Assembly: GCA_958296045.1 (NCBI GenBank)
Contig: CATQHT010000003.1
Coordinates: forward strand, 1,065,246-1,129,245
Length of the DNA: 64,000 nucleotides
Direction: 5' to 3'
Source of the DNA: Rhodothermales bacterium
GTDB taxonomy: Bacteria; Bacteroidota; Rhodothermia; Rhodothermales; Bin80
Part shown: positions 43,617 to 52,865 of the stretch, piece after piece
Position numbering within the stretch: position 1 is the stretch's first letter
Layout of the letters: each line of letters begins with the position of its first letter
Program-made: the position numbers and the translations under genes
The notes under the pieces: generated by a model
Told to the model about the DNA's origin: nothing
Seen by the model: only the letters and a program-made list of their open reading frames with translations
Databases searched by the model: none

Positions 43617-45063
43617 CGGCGGAACATCGCGCTGGCAGCGCAGCGACTGCCTTACATCTGTCTGGTTTCTACTGCCGGTTCTGGCAGCCTTGACGCTGTG
43701 GTCTTGTACTTCGCCCCGGGCACCTAACGTGGTCATCATCTTTGCGGACGACTTGGGATACGCCGATGTCGGCTCGCACGGTGACCCTCCATTTGCCACG
43801 CCGCATCTGGACCGGTTAGCAGAAGACGGCGCAACGTTTACTTCCTTCTACGTTAGTCAGCCGGTATGCTCCGCGTCCCGCGCGTCACTCTTGACTGGCA
43901 GCTACGCCAATCGGCTTGGCATCCACGGTGCGCTTGGGCCTAGCAGTCGTCACGGAATTCACGACGACGAGGTCACGATCGCAGAGCTGTTCAAATCGCA
44001 GGGTTACGCCACGGCTATCTTCGGTAAGTGGCATCTGGGGCATCATGCACCCTTTTTGCCTGAACGCCACGGGTTTGACCAATTCTATGGCATCCCATAC
44101 TCTAACGATATGTGGCCATTCCACCCAGAGAGCCCGCATGCTTGGGGAGACCTGCCTACGATCGAGGGCGACTCTGTCGTAGGATTCAACACAGACCAGA
44201 CCCGTTTCACGACCGACTTTACCGAGCGGGGTGTGGCATTCATTGAGGCACAGGCTGGGGCGGGCCGGCCGTTCTTCTTGTATCTGCCGCATCCGATGCC
44301 GCATGTACCTCTTTTTGCAGCTAAGGAACGTGCCGACAAGAGCGGAGCCGGCTTGTTCGGCGATGTGATCAGCGAGATTGACTGGTCGGTGGGCAGGATC
44401 ATGGCTGCGCTGCAAGAAGCGGGAGTAGCCGAAGAGACGCTGCTCATCTTCACTTCCGACAACGGGCCCTGGTTAAGCTATGGTAACCATGCCGGGTCCG
44501 CATATCCGCTTCGCGAAGGCAAGGGTACAACCTTCGAAGGGGGTATTCGTGTGCCGTTTCTGGCACGCTGGTCTGGGCACATCCCAGCGGGACTTCGTGT
44601 CGATGCTCCGGCAATGACGATCGACCTATTTCCCACGCTGGCAGGTTTGGTCGGGGCGTCTCTGCCGCCGAACCCTATTGATGGGAAGGACATCTGGCCG
44701 CTGCTTTCGGGCCGTCAGGCCGCCGCTGCACAGGAGGCCTATTACTTCTGGTATCGCCGGAACCATCTGGAAGCTATGCGCAGCGGGCGCTGGAAGCTGC
44801 ACTTTCCGCATCGGTACCGGACGATGCGCGGCCAGGCACTCGGCCATGACGGCATTCCGGGCAAGTATATCCAGGACAGCATTGGCGTTGCGCTCTTTGA
44901 CCTGGAGTCCGATATAAGCGAGTTGCACAACGTCGCGGCAGCCCACCCGGAGGTGGTCGCGCGTTTGGGTACTATGGCGGACTCTATGCGCCATGAGCTG
45001 GGAGATGCGCTCACGGGAATCACGGGCGCTCGGACGCGTGAGCCAGGTCGTCTTGCCCAGTAG
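43591..45063 (+). CDS. Exported sulfatase 1 (lipoprotein signal)
   Basis: The protein has about 490 residues; ATG 43591 is preferred, with ATG 43579 also possible. Both overlap the end of the third mrr-like gene. A signal ending LTLWSC looks like a lipobox. The sulfatase core has VVIIFADDLGYADVGSHG for metal binding, the formylglycine motif CSASR in QPVCSASRASLLTGSY (Cys type, needing an activating enzyme), FGKWHLGHH, and FTSDNGPW. It would remove sulfate esters from extracellular glycans. The motif is CxAxR instead of the common CxPxR, still within the accepted pattern. Confidence 0.92.
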   Translation: MGTLCSLHSGGTSRWQRSDCLTSVWFLLPVLAALTLWSCTSPRAPNVVIIFADDLGYADVGSHGDPPFATPHLDRLAEDGATFTSFYVSQPVCSASRASLLTGSYANRLGIHGALGPSSRHGIHDDEVTIAELFKSQGYATAIFGKWHLGHHAPFLPERHGFDQFYGIPYSNDMWPFHPESPHAWGDLPTIEGDSVVGFNTDQTRFTTDFTERGVAFIEAQAGAGRPFFLYLPHPMPHVPLFAAKERADKSGAGLFGDVISEIDWSVGRIMAALQEAGVAEETLLIFTSDNGPWLSYGNHAGSAYPLREGKGTTFEGGIRVPFLARWSGHIPAGLRVDAPAMTIDLFPTLAGLVGASLPPNPIDGKDIWPLLSGRQAAAAQEAYYFWYRRNHLEAMRSGRWKLHFPHRYRTMRGQALGHDGIPGKYIQDSIGVALFDLESDISELHNVAAAHPEVVARLGTMADSMRHELGDALTGITGARTREPGRLAQ

Positions 45064-45245
45064 GGGTGCGTAAGCAGCGCGGGCAAATCTATTTGTCCTG
45101 CCTGCGCCTGCGGGCACCCACTTGATGGCTGGTCGCACCTACAGGCATGCACCCGAGTGATGGCCTCGACAACATACTCCATCGATGCGTTTGCATCCGG
45201 CGGGCATGCCAGAGCGCTGCGTTCTAAGGAATCGCTCATCGGGCC

Positions 45246-46703
45246 ATGAACAATCCGCGCGCTGACATCGGAGTCGTCGGTCTAGCCGTCATGGGGCGTA
45301 ATCTGGTGCTCAACATGTGCGACCGCGGCTACGCGGTGGCCGTACACGACAGAGATGCCCAGGTGATGGACCGGTTTCTTGCCAGTACCGCACCAAGCAC
45401 CCGCGTCATAGGGGCGCATTCCATGCACTCGCTGGTAACGCAGCTTAAGCGACCGCGCCGGATCTTGCTCATGATCCGGGCTGGCCATCCCGTGGACGCC
45501 TGCATTAAGACGCTGCTGCAGGTTCTTGAGCCTAGTGATATCATCATTGACGGCGGCAATTCGTATTACAAGGATACGACGCGCCGCGTGGCCCTAGTGG
45601 AATCCAAAGGGCTGTTATATGTCGGCACCGGCGTTTCTGGCGGTGAGGAAGGAGCACGCCATGGCCCTTCGATCATGCCGGGTGGCAGCGCCGCCGCCTG
45701 GCCTCATGTGCGTGAGCTCTTGCAGGGCATCGCTGCAAGAGCGGATGAATACACCCCGTGCTGCGACTGGATCGGTCCTTATGGAGCCGGCCATTTTGTC
45801 AAGATGGTGCACAACGGCATTGAGTATGGAGCCATGCAGATCATTGCCGAAGCCTACGCTGTGATGCGGATGCTCCTGCGGATGGACAACACGGCAATGA
45901 GCCGCGCGTTCGGTCGCTGGAATGAGGGCCCTCTGCATTCGTATCTGATAGAAATCACACGCGACATCCTAGCATACCGCAACGCTGACGGGTCCCATGA
46001 GATCGATGCCATCCTGGACAGCGCGGGACAGAAAGGCACCGGAAAATGGACGGCGATGGCGGCGTTGGAGTACGGCATTCCGCTCACCACTATTGGCGAG
46101 GCCGTGCACGCACGGTTTCTTTCAGCGCTAAAGGAGGAGCGCATGCAAGCCGAAGGAGCTTTGGCGAAGGGTGCAGTCCGGTGGTCTGGCAGCCGCGAGC
46201 AATTGCTAGACGCCCTCGAAGGCACCGTGTTCGGTGCCATGCTACTGTCTTATGTCCAAGGGTTTATGCTGCTTGCTGCAGCATCTCGCGCGAACGACTG
46301 GAATCTAGACCTGGGACGAATCGCCCTCTTGTGGCGTAGCGGCTGCATCATACGGAGCAGCTTTTTGGAGCATATTAAGGCGGCATTCGATCAGGATCTG
46401 CCGCATCGTAACCTGCTTTTTGCGCCGTATTTTCGCAATGCTCTAGGGAGTGTGATCAAGGACTTCCGATCCGTCGTGGCCGTCGGCGCACGGCACGCCA
46501 TACCTATTCCCGCGATTGCCAGCGCGCTAGCTTATTACGACGGATTTCGTTGCGGATCCGGCTCTGCGAATATGATTCAGGCGCAGCGGGACTTCTTTGG
46601 TGCGCACACCTATGAGCGTGTCGACACGCCCCGCGGCGTCTTTCATCACACCCGGTGGGGCGGCACCGGAGCCAACACCCCGGCTGGCTCTTATGACGCA
46701 TAG
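45246..46703 (+). CDS. gnd: 6-phosphogluconate dehydrogenase, decarboxylating
   Basis: This 485-residue protein converts 6-phosphogluconate to ribulose 5-phosphate in the oxidative pentose phosphate pathway. It shows IGVVGLAVMGRNLVLNMCDRG (shortened here as the GLAVMGRNL Rossmann loop), IIIDGGNSYYKDT, GTGVSGGEEGARHGPSIMPGG, GAGHFVKMVHNGIEYG with the catalytic Lys, and GQKGTGKWT. The length is normal for the long-chain enzyme. Confidence 0.97.
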   Translation: MNNPRADIGVVGLAVMGRNLVLNMCDRGYAVAVHDRDAQVMDRFLASTAPSTRVIGAHSMHSLVTQLKRPRRILLMIRAGHPVDACIKTLLQVLEPSDIIIDGGNSYYKDTTRRVALVESKGLLYVGTGVSGGEEGARHGPSIMPGGSAAAWPHVRELLQGIAARADEYTPCCDWIGPYGAGHFVKMVHNGIEYGAMQIIAEAYAVMRMLLRMDNTAMSRAFGRWNEGPLHSYLIEITRDILAYRNADGSHEIDAILDSAGQKGTGKWTAMAALEYGIPLTTIGEAVHARFLSALKEERMQAEGALAKGAVRWSGSREQLLDALEGTVFGAMLLSYVQGFMLLAAASRANDWNLDLGRIALLWRSGCIIRSSFLEHIKAAFDQDLPHRNLLFAPYFRNALGSVIKDFRSVVAVGARHAIPIPAIASALAYYDGFRCGSGSANMIQAQRDFFGAHTYERVDTPRGVFHHTRWGGTGANTPAGSYDA

Positions 46704-46706
46704 GTT

Positions 46707-47612
46707 GTGGTGCGGTGCATCGTCGATACCGATGCCGGACCAGATGACCTCATGGCGCTCGCCTATCTCTTAGCCACGCCTGAAGTGCACATCGAAGCCA
46801 TCACGACCGCGTACGGGTTGGCGCACACGAGACGCGCAGCGGAAAACATTTTGCGTGTCTTAGCGCTGTGTGATAGAGACGATATTCCGGTATATGTGGG
46901 CGCCGATGCTCCGCTTGTTGGTACGGCGGCCTTTCCGGTACGCTGGCGGCGCGTGGCGGATGAGCTGCCGGGCATCAGACTCCCGCGTTCGCGCGTGCAA
47001 ACACGCCAAGAATCCGCTGCGGCATTTCTGTGGGAGCGATTGCTGCGCGTCGCGCAAGAACCAGTTCACATCCTCACTCTTGGTGCTCTGACCAATCTGG
47101 CTGCCGTCTGCGCTGAGGAGTGCCCGCGCGTGAAAGAGTTAGTCACAATGGGTGGTGCGTTTGGTGTGTCAGGCAATGTCGTAGGCGGCGCCAGTGGCGT
47201 ATCGTCTGCTGCCGAATGGAATATTCATGTCGATCCGCTGGCCGCTAAGGCAGTATTCTCGTCTGGCGTAGCGCAGCGAATTGTCACGCACGATGCTGCG
47301 CTCAATGTCCCCATCACTTTCGCATTCGCAAGCACCTTCAGGACCCACGGCTCCGGCCCCCTTCATCGCCTGGTCTGCGAGCTGCTTGACCTGATGGCGC
47401 CGCATGTGTCGGGCGGCACATACTATGCATGGGATCCACTGGCTGCTGTCGCCCTGATGCACCCTGGCATCTTATCTATGCATACGCATGCCATTGAGGT
47501 ACTTCCAAACTCCGGCGTCACGCGTGTTGCCAAAGCGGGTCCACCCAAGGCCGTGGCGATGTCAGCAGACCACAAAGGTTGGGAAGCGGCATTCCTGAGT
47601 GCGTTCACGTGA
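46707..47612 (+). CDS. Inosine-uridine type nucleoside hydrolase
   Basis: This 301-residue protein starts at GTG 46707, three bases after the gnd stop. It has the Ca-binding N-terminal motif DTDAGPDDLMAL, ILTLGALTNLAA, LVTMGGAFGVSGN and EWNIHVDPLAA with the conserved Asn, plus the DPLAAVAL aspartate near the C-terminus. It hydrolyses ribonucleosides to base and ribose. Coupling to gnd suggests shared control of pentose supply (inference). Confidence 0.93.
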   Translation: MVRCIVDTDAGPDDLMALAYLLATPEVHIEAITTAYGLAHTRRAAENILRVLALCDRDDIPVYVGADAPLVGTAAFPVRWRRVADELPGIRLPRSRVQTRQESAAAFLWERLLRVAQEPVHILTLGALTNLAAVCAEECPRVKELVTMGGAFGVSGNVVGGASGVSSAAEWNIHVDPLAAKAVFSSGVAQRIVTHDAALNVPITFAFASTFRTHGSGPLHRLVCELLDLMAPHVSGGTYYAWDPLAAVALMHPGILSMHTHAIEVLPNSGVTRVAKAGPPKAVAMSADHKGWEAAFLSAFT

Positions 47613-47679
47613 GGTATCCGGCCCCGAGCGCCGCCCCAGCATCGAGTCACCAATTCCGACTATTCCTATCCAAGTCGTC

Positions 47680-47935
47680 TGTGACACCCCATCGCGGCGC
47701 CCAAGCCAATGGAGGTGGGTTTTTGCCAGGTGACGCTGCCAGCAACAGGCGGGTCTGCCGAATGCCCCGTCAAGGTCACTGCGGTCCGCGTTCGTGAGAT
47801 TGCGCCGCCCAGAGGAGCAAATCGAGTTGAGTGGTTTCTGGTAACCACCGTGGATATTGCATCACTTCAGAAGGCAAAGCAGATACTGGAATACTACACC
47901 CTTCGCTGGCGCGTGGACGACTGTTTTCGAGTACT
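47680..47935 (+). pseudogene. IS4-type transposase C-terminal fragment
   Basis: The piece reads RVEWFLVTTVDIASLQKAKQILEYYTLRWRVDDCFRVL, which is the Y-x2-R-x3-E region of IS4/Tn5-type transposases with Asp (VDDC) where Glu is expected. It stops where IS110 sequence begins, at about 47930. No start, no catalytic Asp blocks and no ends are present. Confidence 0.7.
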
Positions 47936-48235
47936 TACGGCTGGTTGCCGCGTCGGGCGCTGGTCTCTGCGGCGTGGAAATACACGCATCCTCCGCGGCG
48001 CAGCGTGGCCTTGAGCCGTCGCCAGGAGCACTGCACGCCGGCCGTGATTGCCATTAGTTGGCGGGCCCAGCAACGACTCCACAAACGGTACCAGCGGCTG
48101 GTACATCGCAAGGCACCGTCGAAAGCTATCGTGACCGTTGCACGCGAACTTACCGGCTTTCTCTGGGAAGCTATGCAGACGGTGCCGCCACTGGCGGCAC
48201 CGTCTCAGGAACCACGTATCACCCCTTCAACCTGA
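47930..48235 (+). pseudogene. IS110/IS1111-family transposase C-terminal fragment
   Basis: From about 47930 the +2 frame reads GWLPRRALVSAAWKYTHPPRRS, AISWRAQQRLHKRYQRLVHR, then AIVTVARELTGFLWEAM. This order is the C-terminal (Tnp_IS116/IS110/IS902) part of a serine-type IS110 transposase. The RuvC-like DEDD N-terminal half is absent, so it is inactive. The non-coding right end of the element follows. Confidence 0.8.
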
Positions 48236-48452
48236 GCCCCTCTCGGGAACGGGGATTCTGAGCACGGATGGAGAATCCATGTATTCAATGTGCGGTAGCC
48301 CTTGCGGCGAGCCCGGGAAATCAGATTGTGGTAGCTCCCGACGAAATCGATATCAGGCGTTACGGTTGGCTCTGCCGACTTAAGCACGCGAACACCAGTT
48401 TGATCAGCCGTCGACTCAGCCAGGTCCCCTTTCCCGAGAGTGGTTCCGTGAA
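48190..48452 (+). repeat. IS1111-type right end, copy 1 (candidate bridge RNA region)
   Basis: This is about 260 bp downstream of the IS110-type fragment. An inverted diverged copy lies at 51327-51587; both contain TGAGCACGGATGGAGAA, GCGGTAGCCCTTGCGGCGAG and end GGTTCCGTGAA. Long conserved non-coding ends next to IS110 transposases can encode the guide (bridge) RNA; in the IS1111 group it lies downstream of the gene, as here. RNA function is inference. Confidence 0.65.
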
Positions 48453-49056
48453 ACTCATGTGAACTCCACGCACATATCGTCCGTTCGGTTGCAAGTGTCC
48501 GTACTACACCAGTGGAATTACATCATCCAACCGCAATAGACAGTAGAATAGCTCATGCCCTGACTAACTATCCAAGCTAAGTTAATATTTCGCCAGCCCT
48601 TAGGACAGCGTAACATTCGCCTCCAGCGTGAAGCTCAGGCCTCCCGCTTCGAGGGCTATGCTTTACTTGTCGGGTAACCGCGTGGCTGAGGGCCAAGCTC
48701 TGCCTGCCCCATGCACCTTGAAGGCTCGTTGTTAAGCTGCTTGAGTGAGTACAGAGCAGGGCTAGGCGTTGGGTACTGAAGGCCGACGCACCAAGGTATT
48801 ACTGTGCAAGTGTCCAGTCGATAAGGGTTCGCCCCCTGCACCGCGGGTTTCAAACCTCCGACGGTTCCGCTTTGGAGCGCTGCGTCATTCGCTTTGGCGA
48901 AGGCGTCGTATCCGAGCCGCAAGCGGCCTCGGATGCCAGCCGGTAGACTTGGATGCCGTTCGAGTGTATATGGGCACGAAGCGGCAGGAACAACCGTTGT
49001 TTACGAAACATTAACCGTGAACTGGAGCAACATTCACGAAGGGCACTTTCAGGTTC
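48453..49056. other. Stretch without a recognisable gene
   Basis: Frames here are short and show no family motif. It must contain the promoter of the Panacea-domain gene, but no clear box is visible. Confidence 0.5.
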
Positions 49057-49563
49057 ATGTACAGCTCGATCACGGTCGCCAATCACTTTCTGCGCAAGGG
49101 CTGGGCGGAACACATCCCCATCACACCGATGAAGATTCTGAAGCTGGTCTACGTCGCACACGGCTGGCATTTGGGTTGGAAGGAAAAACCTTTGATCTAT
49201 GACCCGATCATGGCGTGGCGTTATGGCCCGGTCATCCCGAACCTATATCACGAGGTAAAGGAATACAGAAGCAGAGGCATCACGTCTAAAATTCGGTCAG
49301 CCTTCGAATCGGTCTACAAGCAGCGCCTGGATGACGACACGGCTTCGTTTCTCAACATGATCTGGGAGCACTACAAGAGTTTTACTGCCTTCGAAATGTC
49401 GAGCCTTACGCACCAGAAGGGGTCGCCTTGGGACCGCGTCAGAGAAAAAACCACGAATGCTGCTTTGCGCACCCGCAGCATTGCGATCAGCGACACAATT
49501 ATCAAGGATTACTACGAGAATAAGATCAATAGCGCACTGGACCAGCCGACGAGCGCAAGCTAG
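49057..49563 (+). CDS. Panacea-domain (DUF4065/SocA-like) protein, putative antitoxin
   Basis: This 168-residue cytosolic protein matches the Panacea fold: SSITVANHFLRKG, ITPMKILKLVYVAHGWHLG, the PIMAWRYGPVIPNLYHEVKEY block, FLNMIWEHYKSFTAFEMSSLTHQKGSPWDR. Panacea proteins act as the hyperpromiscuous antitoxin half of PanAT systems and also include the SocA adaptor. The gene is 51 bp upstream of a two-TM protein gene on the same strand, an arrangement expected of a toxin-antitoxin pair. Confidence 0.9.
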   Translation: MYSSITVANHFLRKGWAEHIPITPMKILKLVYVAHGWHLGWKEKPLIYDPIMAWRYGPVIPNLYHEVKEYRSRGITSKIRSAFESVYKQRLDDDTASFLNMIWEHYKSFTAFEMSSLTHQKGSPWDRVREKTTNAALRTRSIAISDTIIKDYYENKINSALDQPTSAS

Positions 49564-49614
49564 TCGGAAGCATCGGGCACCAATCGTATGTGACAGGCTG
49601 CGGCTTGTTCGCTT

Positions 49615-49983
49615 ATGAATACAGAGACAACCTCGATGGCTAACGAAGGGCAAGAACGGACGGGCGAGCAGTTTCGCAGAGCACTCAATAGTGAAGGGCG
49701 GGCAACTGGGGATAGCCAGTCCAGTAAGGAGCACGTTTACTTGAAGCTCGCCGAACTGCAGCTGCGGCTAGCCGTGCAGCGGTGGCTTCCAAAGCTCGTC
49801 GTAGGAATGGTGGTGGGCTGGCTTGGGTTCGTTATAGTTGTAACTGTACTGTCTGGCTATGAGATACTCGACTACCATGCATCTGTTCTCGTGACCTTGC
49901 TTGGCTCGGCAACGGCTTCCATCATCGGTCTGCTAATGAAGGTGGTGGGCTATGCGCTGCCAGAAAAAGGGAGGCGGACGTAA
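49615..49983 (+). CDS. Two-TM small membrane protein, candidate toxin partner
   Basis: This 122-residue protein has a soluble polar N-terminal half with a predicted helix (EHVYLKLAELQLRLAVQRWLP) and two hydrophobic segments, LVVGMVVGWLGFVIVVTVL and VLVTLLGSATASIIGLLMKVV, near residues 61-79 and 91-111. No catalytic motif is visible. Small membrane proteins are one class of Panacea-neutralised toxins, so it is a candidate, but similar two-TM proteins also occur as accessory genes elsewhere. Confidence 0.75.
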   Translation: MNTETTSMANEGQERTGEQFRRALNSEGRATGDSQSSKEHVYLKLAELQLRLAVQRWLPKLVVGMVVGWLGFVIVVTVLSGYEILDYHASVLVTLLGSATASIIGLLMKVVGYALPEKGRRT

Positions 49984-50191
49984 TCCCGAATCAAAAGGCA
50001 CGCGCTCGGGAAGCCGATGTCGGGCATTGGATTTCGGGCTTCGCAGGCTGGTCCCGGATGCTCCCGTAACGATAGGGGCCCCATCCGCGGCTACGTTTCA
50101 GCAAGTACAATCCGGGACCGCACTCGAGGCCGTTATGCCTTCTGTAGGAAAACTGCGTGTGCCACGGCCAGTGCGTCGTCGCCCGTTTCCT

Positions 50192-51310
50192 TCATTCTGA
50201 ACGCGTTACCAGGCTGTACAGGAGGGGAATCACAAACAGCGTGAGCACGGCGGCACTGGCTAGTCCGTCCGTGATGGCGATCGCCAACGACCACGAAGCT
50301 CGGAGCCTTGGCCAAACCCCAGTGTCAGCGGCAAGAAGGCCTGCACCGTGGCGATTGTGGTCATCAGAATCGGGCGCACACGGTCACGTCCGGCTGCGAT
50401 GATCGCGGCCCGCACTTGCACGCCAGCCGTGCAGTGCTGGTTGATTAAGTAGGTCTTGATAATAGCGTCAACAACCACGATGCTGGCAAGAACCACGCAG
50501 CCCATCAGACCCATCAGGTTGATGGAGTGCCCCGCAATGCCGAGAACAAACCATATGCCCGCGGCCGCCAGAGGCACGCTGGTCATGATGATCAACGGGT
50601 GAATGAGATTCTCAAGCTACACTGCCAGGATCAGATATACCGACAAGAGGCTCAGCACCAAGCTCACGGCTACGTCCTACAAGCTCTTTGGGGGCACCTC
50701 TGCGGCGCCACCGAGCCGGTGCCGCACAGAAGGCGGCAGGGTAGCCGCCATCACGTGGTCTGCCGATTCGATGGAAGTCTATTAGATCGTAACCTGGAGC
50801 CACATCGGCGGCTAGGCGAATCGCCGGCGCCTGGATTACGTGCGCCAGCGCCGCCGGAAGGTCGATTTGAGTGGCCGTCGCAATAGTGCAGACGGGCATC
50901 ATACCGCTAGGCGTGGGGATACGCTCGGTCAAGAGACACTCAATAGAATTCACATGCCGCGAGCGCAATCCGTATCGACACTTCCTCGTTGACCATTTTC
51001 AGAGCGGTAACCTTAGTGCTGCGCGCACCAGCTTTCAGGTATTCGGTGATGCTCCAGGGAGTGACGCCGTAGCGGTGAAGAACCTCACGATTGACGGCCA
51101 ACTGTAACGTCGATACGGAAGCAGCATCGGCGCGCAGCACAATGATGGGTTCCGGCCGCGACTGCAGCCGCTCCAACACCGACCCATGACGGTTCCAGAG
51201 TCCCACCGCGCTTCGCTAAAAAGATCAATGAGCAGGTCCACATTGCCGATCGAGAACAGGGCTTGCAGATGGTCTCGTTCCGACCCATGCAACCGGCAGA
51301 CGACATGTGA
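50192..51310 (-). pseudogene. RND efflux pump (AcrB-type) gene remains
   Basis: Minus-strand pieces in changing frames match one RND pump: FSIGNVDLLIDLFSEARW (near 51260), IIVLRADAASVSTLQLAVNREVLHRYGV (porter domain, near 51140, shown split), IPTPSGMMPVCTIATATQIDLP, then GHSINLMGLMGCVVLASIVVVDAIIKT and AGRDRVRPILMTTIATVQAFLPLTLG, ending GLASAAVLTLFVIPLLYSLV before a stop at 50192. Several frameshifts and large gaps exist, and the 5' part is cut where an IS1111 right end lies (51327). Confidence 0.82.
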
Positions 51311-51326
51311 CCGAAATTGGCATAAT

Positions 51327-51587
51327 ATTCACGGAACCGCCTTTGGCAAGGGATCGGAGTTGCGTCGACGGCTAATCTAACTGATGTCTGCATGCTAGGT
51401 CGGCAGGACCGACCGTAAGGCCTGATACTATATTCGTCGGGAGTCACCATGATCTGCACTCGCGGGCTCGCCGCAAGGGCTACCGCATTGCGCGCTCATG
51501 GGTTCTCCATCCGTGCTCAGGATCCCCTTCCCAACAGGCGTTCAGGTTCAAAGTGTTATACGTGGTTTCAGAGACGGTGCCGCCAGA
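51327..51587 (-). repeat. IS1111-type right end, copy 2 (inverted)
   Basis: It matches 48190-48452 on the opposite strand at clearly less than full identity. It begins where the RND pseudogene stops. No transposase coding part accompanies it; the match ends near 51587. Confidence 0.68.
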
Positions 51588-51795
51588 GAGAGTGGCGAAG
51601 TGGCACGTAGTGGCCTCCTCTCCTGGATGCGACGGTCATAGACTTGCTGGAGCAGGTTAGATCAGCACTCCTGCAGGTCGGGCACCGATATAAGTATCGG
51701 CGCATCAGGGCCGCAACGCACTTGTAGTACCCCCACCTTGGGCAACGCACTCAGGAGCCCAGCTACCTTCACGAGGAACCCTTTGGCAAGCCAGT

Positions 51796-52224
51796 TCAGT
51801 CTATTCTGCGCTTCACCTCCTGGCGCAAGTGGTTGTAGATAGCTCGCAAGCCGTACCTCCGCCTTAGGCCCAACAGTCCAGCTATTCCGAGCGGTTTCAA
51901 GAGATCCCTTGGCGCATCCACCACCATTTGGGTGGGCTGCTCATCGAACATGTACACGAGCAGCGCAACGAAGCTGCGTGCCACGGGCGCTTCGTGCGGC
52001 ACATCTGCAACCACGCTGACGCGCCCGTCGCGAACGCCAACCACCAGAAAGACGGGAGACTGGCATTCCTCGATCAGGTGCATGCCCGCGTCCCTGAGCG
52101 GATAGTAGGCCCGGGGCAGTGGCGGCAACGCCTCCGCATACTCCAACAGGAATTCCACGCGCATCTCGTCATCGGCACCTTGGAAGTCCCGAATGACCTG
52201 TTCCAGCGCGGACATGCCCCTCAT
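51796..52224 (-). CDS. sufE: SufE family sulfur acceptor
   Basis: This protein of about 142 residues starts at ATG 52224 (MRGMSALEQVIRDFQG); longer starts to 52320 would overlap mreD and lack similarity. SufE accepts persulfide from SufS for Fe-S cluster assembly; the acceptor Cys is in ECQSPVFLVVGV, with the flanking LPPLPRAYYPLRDAG and VALLVYMFDEQ blocks. No other suf gene is nearby. It is on the same strand as mreD, 67 bp downstream. Confidence 0.9.
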   Translation of the reverse strand: MRGMSALEQVIRDFQGADDEMRVEFLLEYAEALPPLPRAYYPLRDAGMHLIEECQSPVFLVVGVRDGRVSVVADVPHEAPVARSFVALLVYMFDEQPTQMVVDAPRDLLKPLGIAGLLGLRRRYGLRAIYNHLRQEVKRRID

Positions 52225-52291
52225 ACATTCGTATTGGAGCGCGGCACGATGCCCCATCGGCAGCACACCCTTCCCCAGACATCCTGGCCAG

Positions 52292-52783
52292 TTACCACTG
52301 CAAATCGGCGCGTCCGCCACCCCCGAACAGCGCCAGAATCAACCCCAAAAGGGCCGTATAGATGGAGTTGCCGATGCACAACACCATCACAAGACCTGCC
52401 GTACGGGCGCCGGATCCCAACGCAACGAGGATCGCGAGGATGCAGTTGTGCAACAGCGCCGTAACGAAAGCCGTTGCCAGTGCCCGCTGCGGCACCATGA
52501 TGATCGCCGCGCGTTCTGGGCTGGCAAAAATGCCGACCATGAAGCCCACCAGCGTCTTCGCAAACATTTGGATGCCCCACGTCCCGTAAATCACATCCAA
52601 CACCAATCCGGTAGCGAATCCGGCAATCGACCCAGAGAGACGTCCTCCCACCAGCGCTATCCAAGCCACCACCAGAAGTACCAGGTCGGGATACGCATCC
52701 AAGAACTGCAGGCGTCCCACGAGCAGCCACTGGAGCAGCACAGCAGCCGCTCCCACCAGGACGTAGCGCACTAACTGCCGCAT
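52292..52783 (-). CDS. mreD: Rod shape-determining protein MreD
   Basis: This 163-residue hydrophobic protein has five to six helices. It begins with FLDAYPDLVLLVVAWIALVGG after the first helix and has the DVIYGTWGIQMFAKTLVGFMVG block seen in MreD. It would be part of the elongasome with MreC and RodA. mreB and mreC are not adjacent (upstream is a divergent small gene), which is unusual for this family. Confidence 0.82.
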   Translation of the reverse strand: MRQLVRYVLVGAAAVLLQWLLVGRLQFLDAYPDLVLLVVAWIALVGGRLSGSIAGFATGLVLDVIYGTWGIQMFAKTLVGFMVGIFASPERAAIIMVPQRALATAFVTALLHNCILAILVALGSGARTAGLVMVLCIGNSIYTALLGLILALFGGGGRADLQW

Positions 52784-52865
52784 CGAGCGCTAATAGTGGT
52801 CGGCAAAATAAGCGGAACCGCCCTCCCAGCGTTCCGTTTGCGAATGATTCACTGGTATATCCGAT

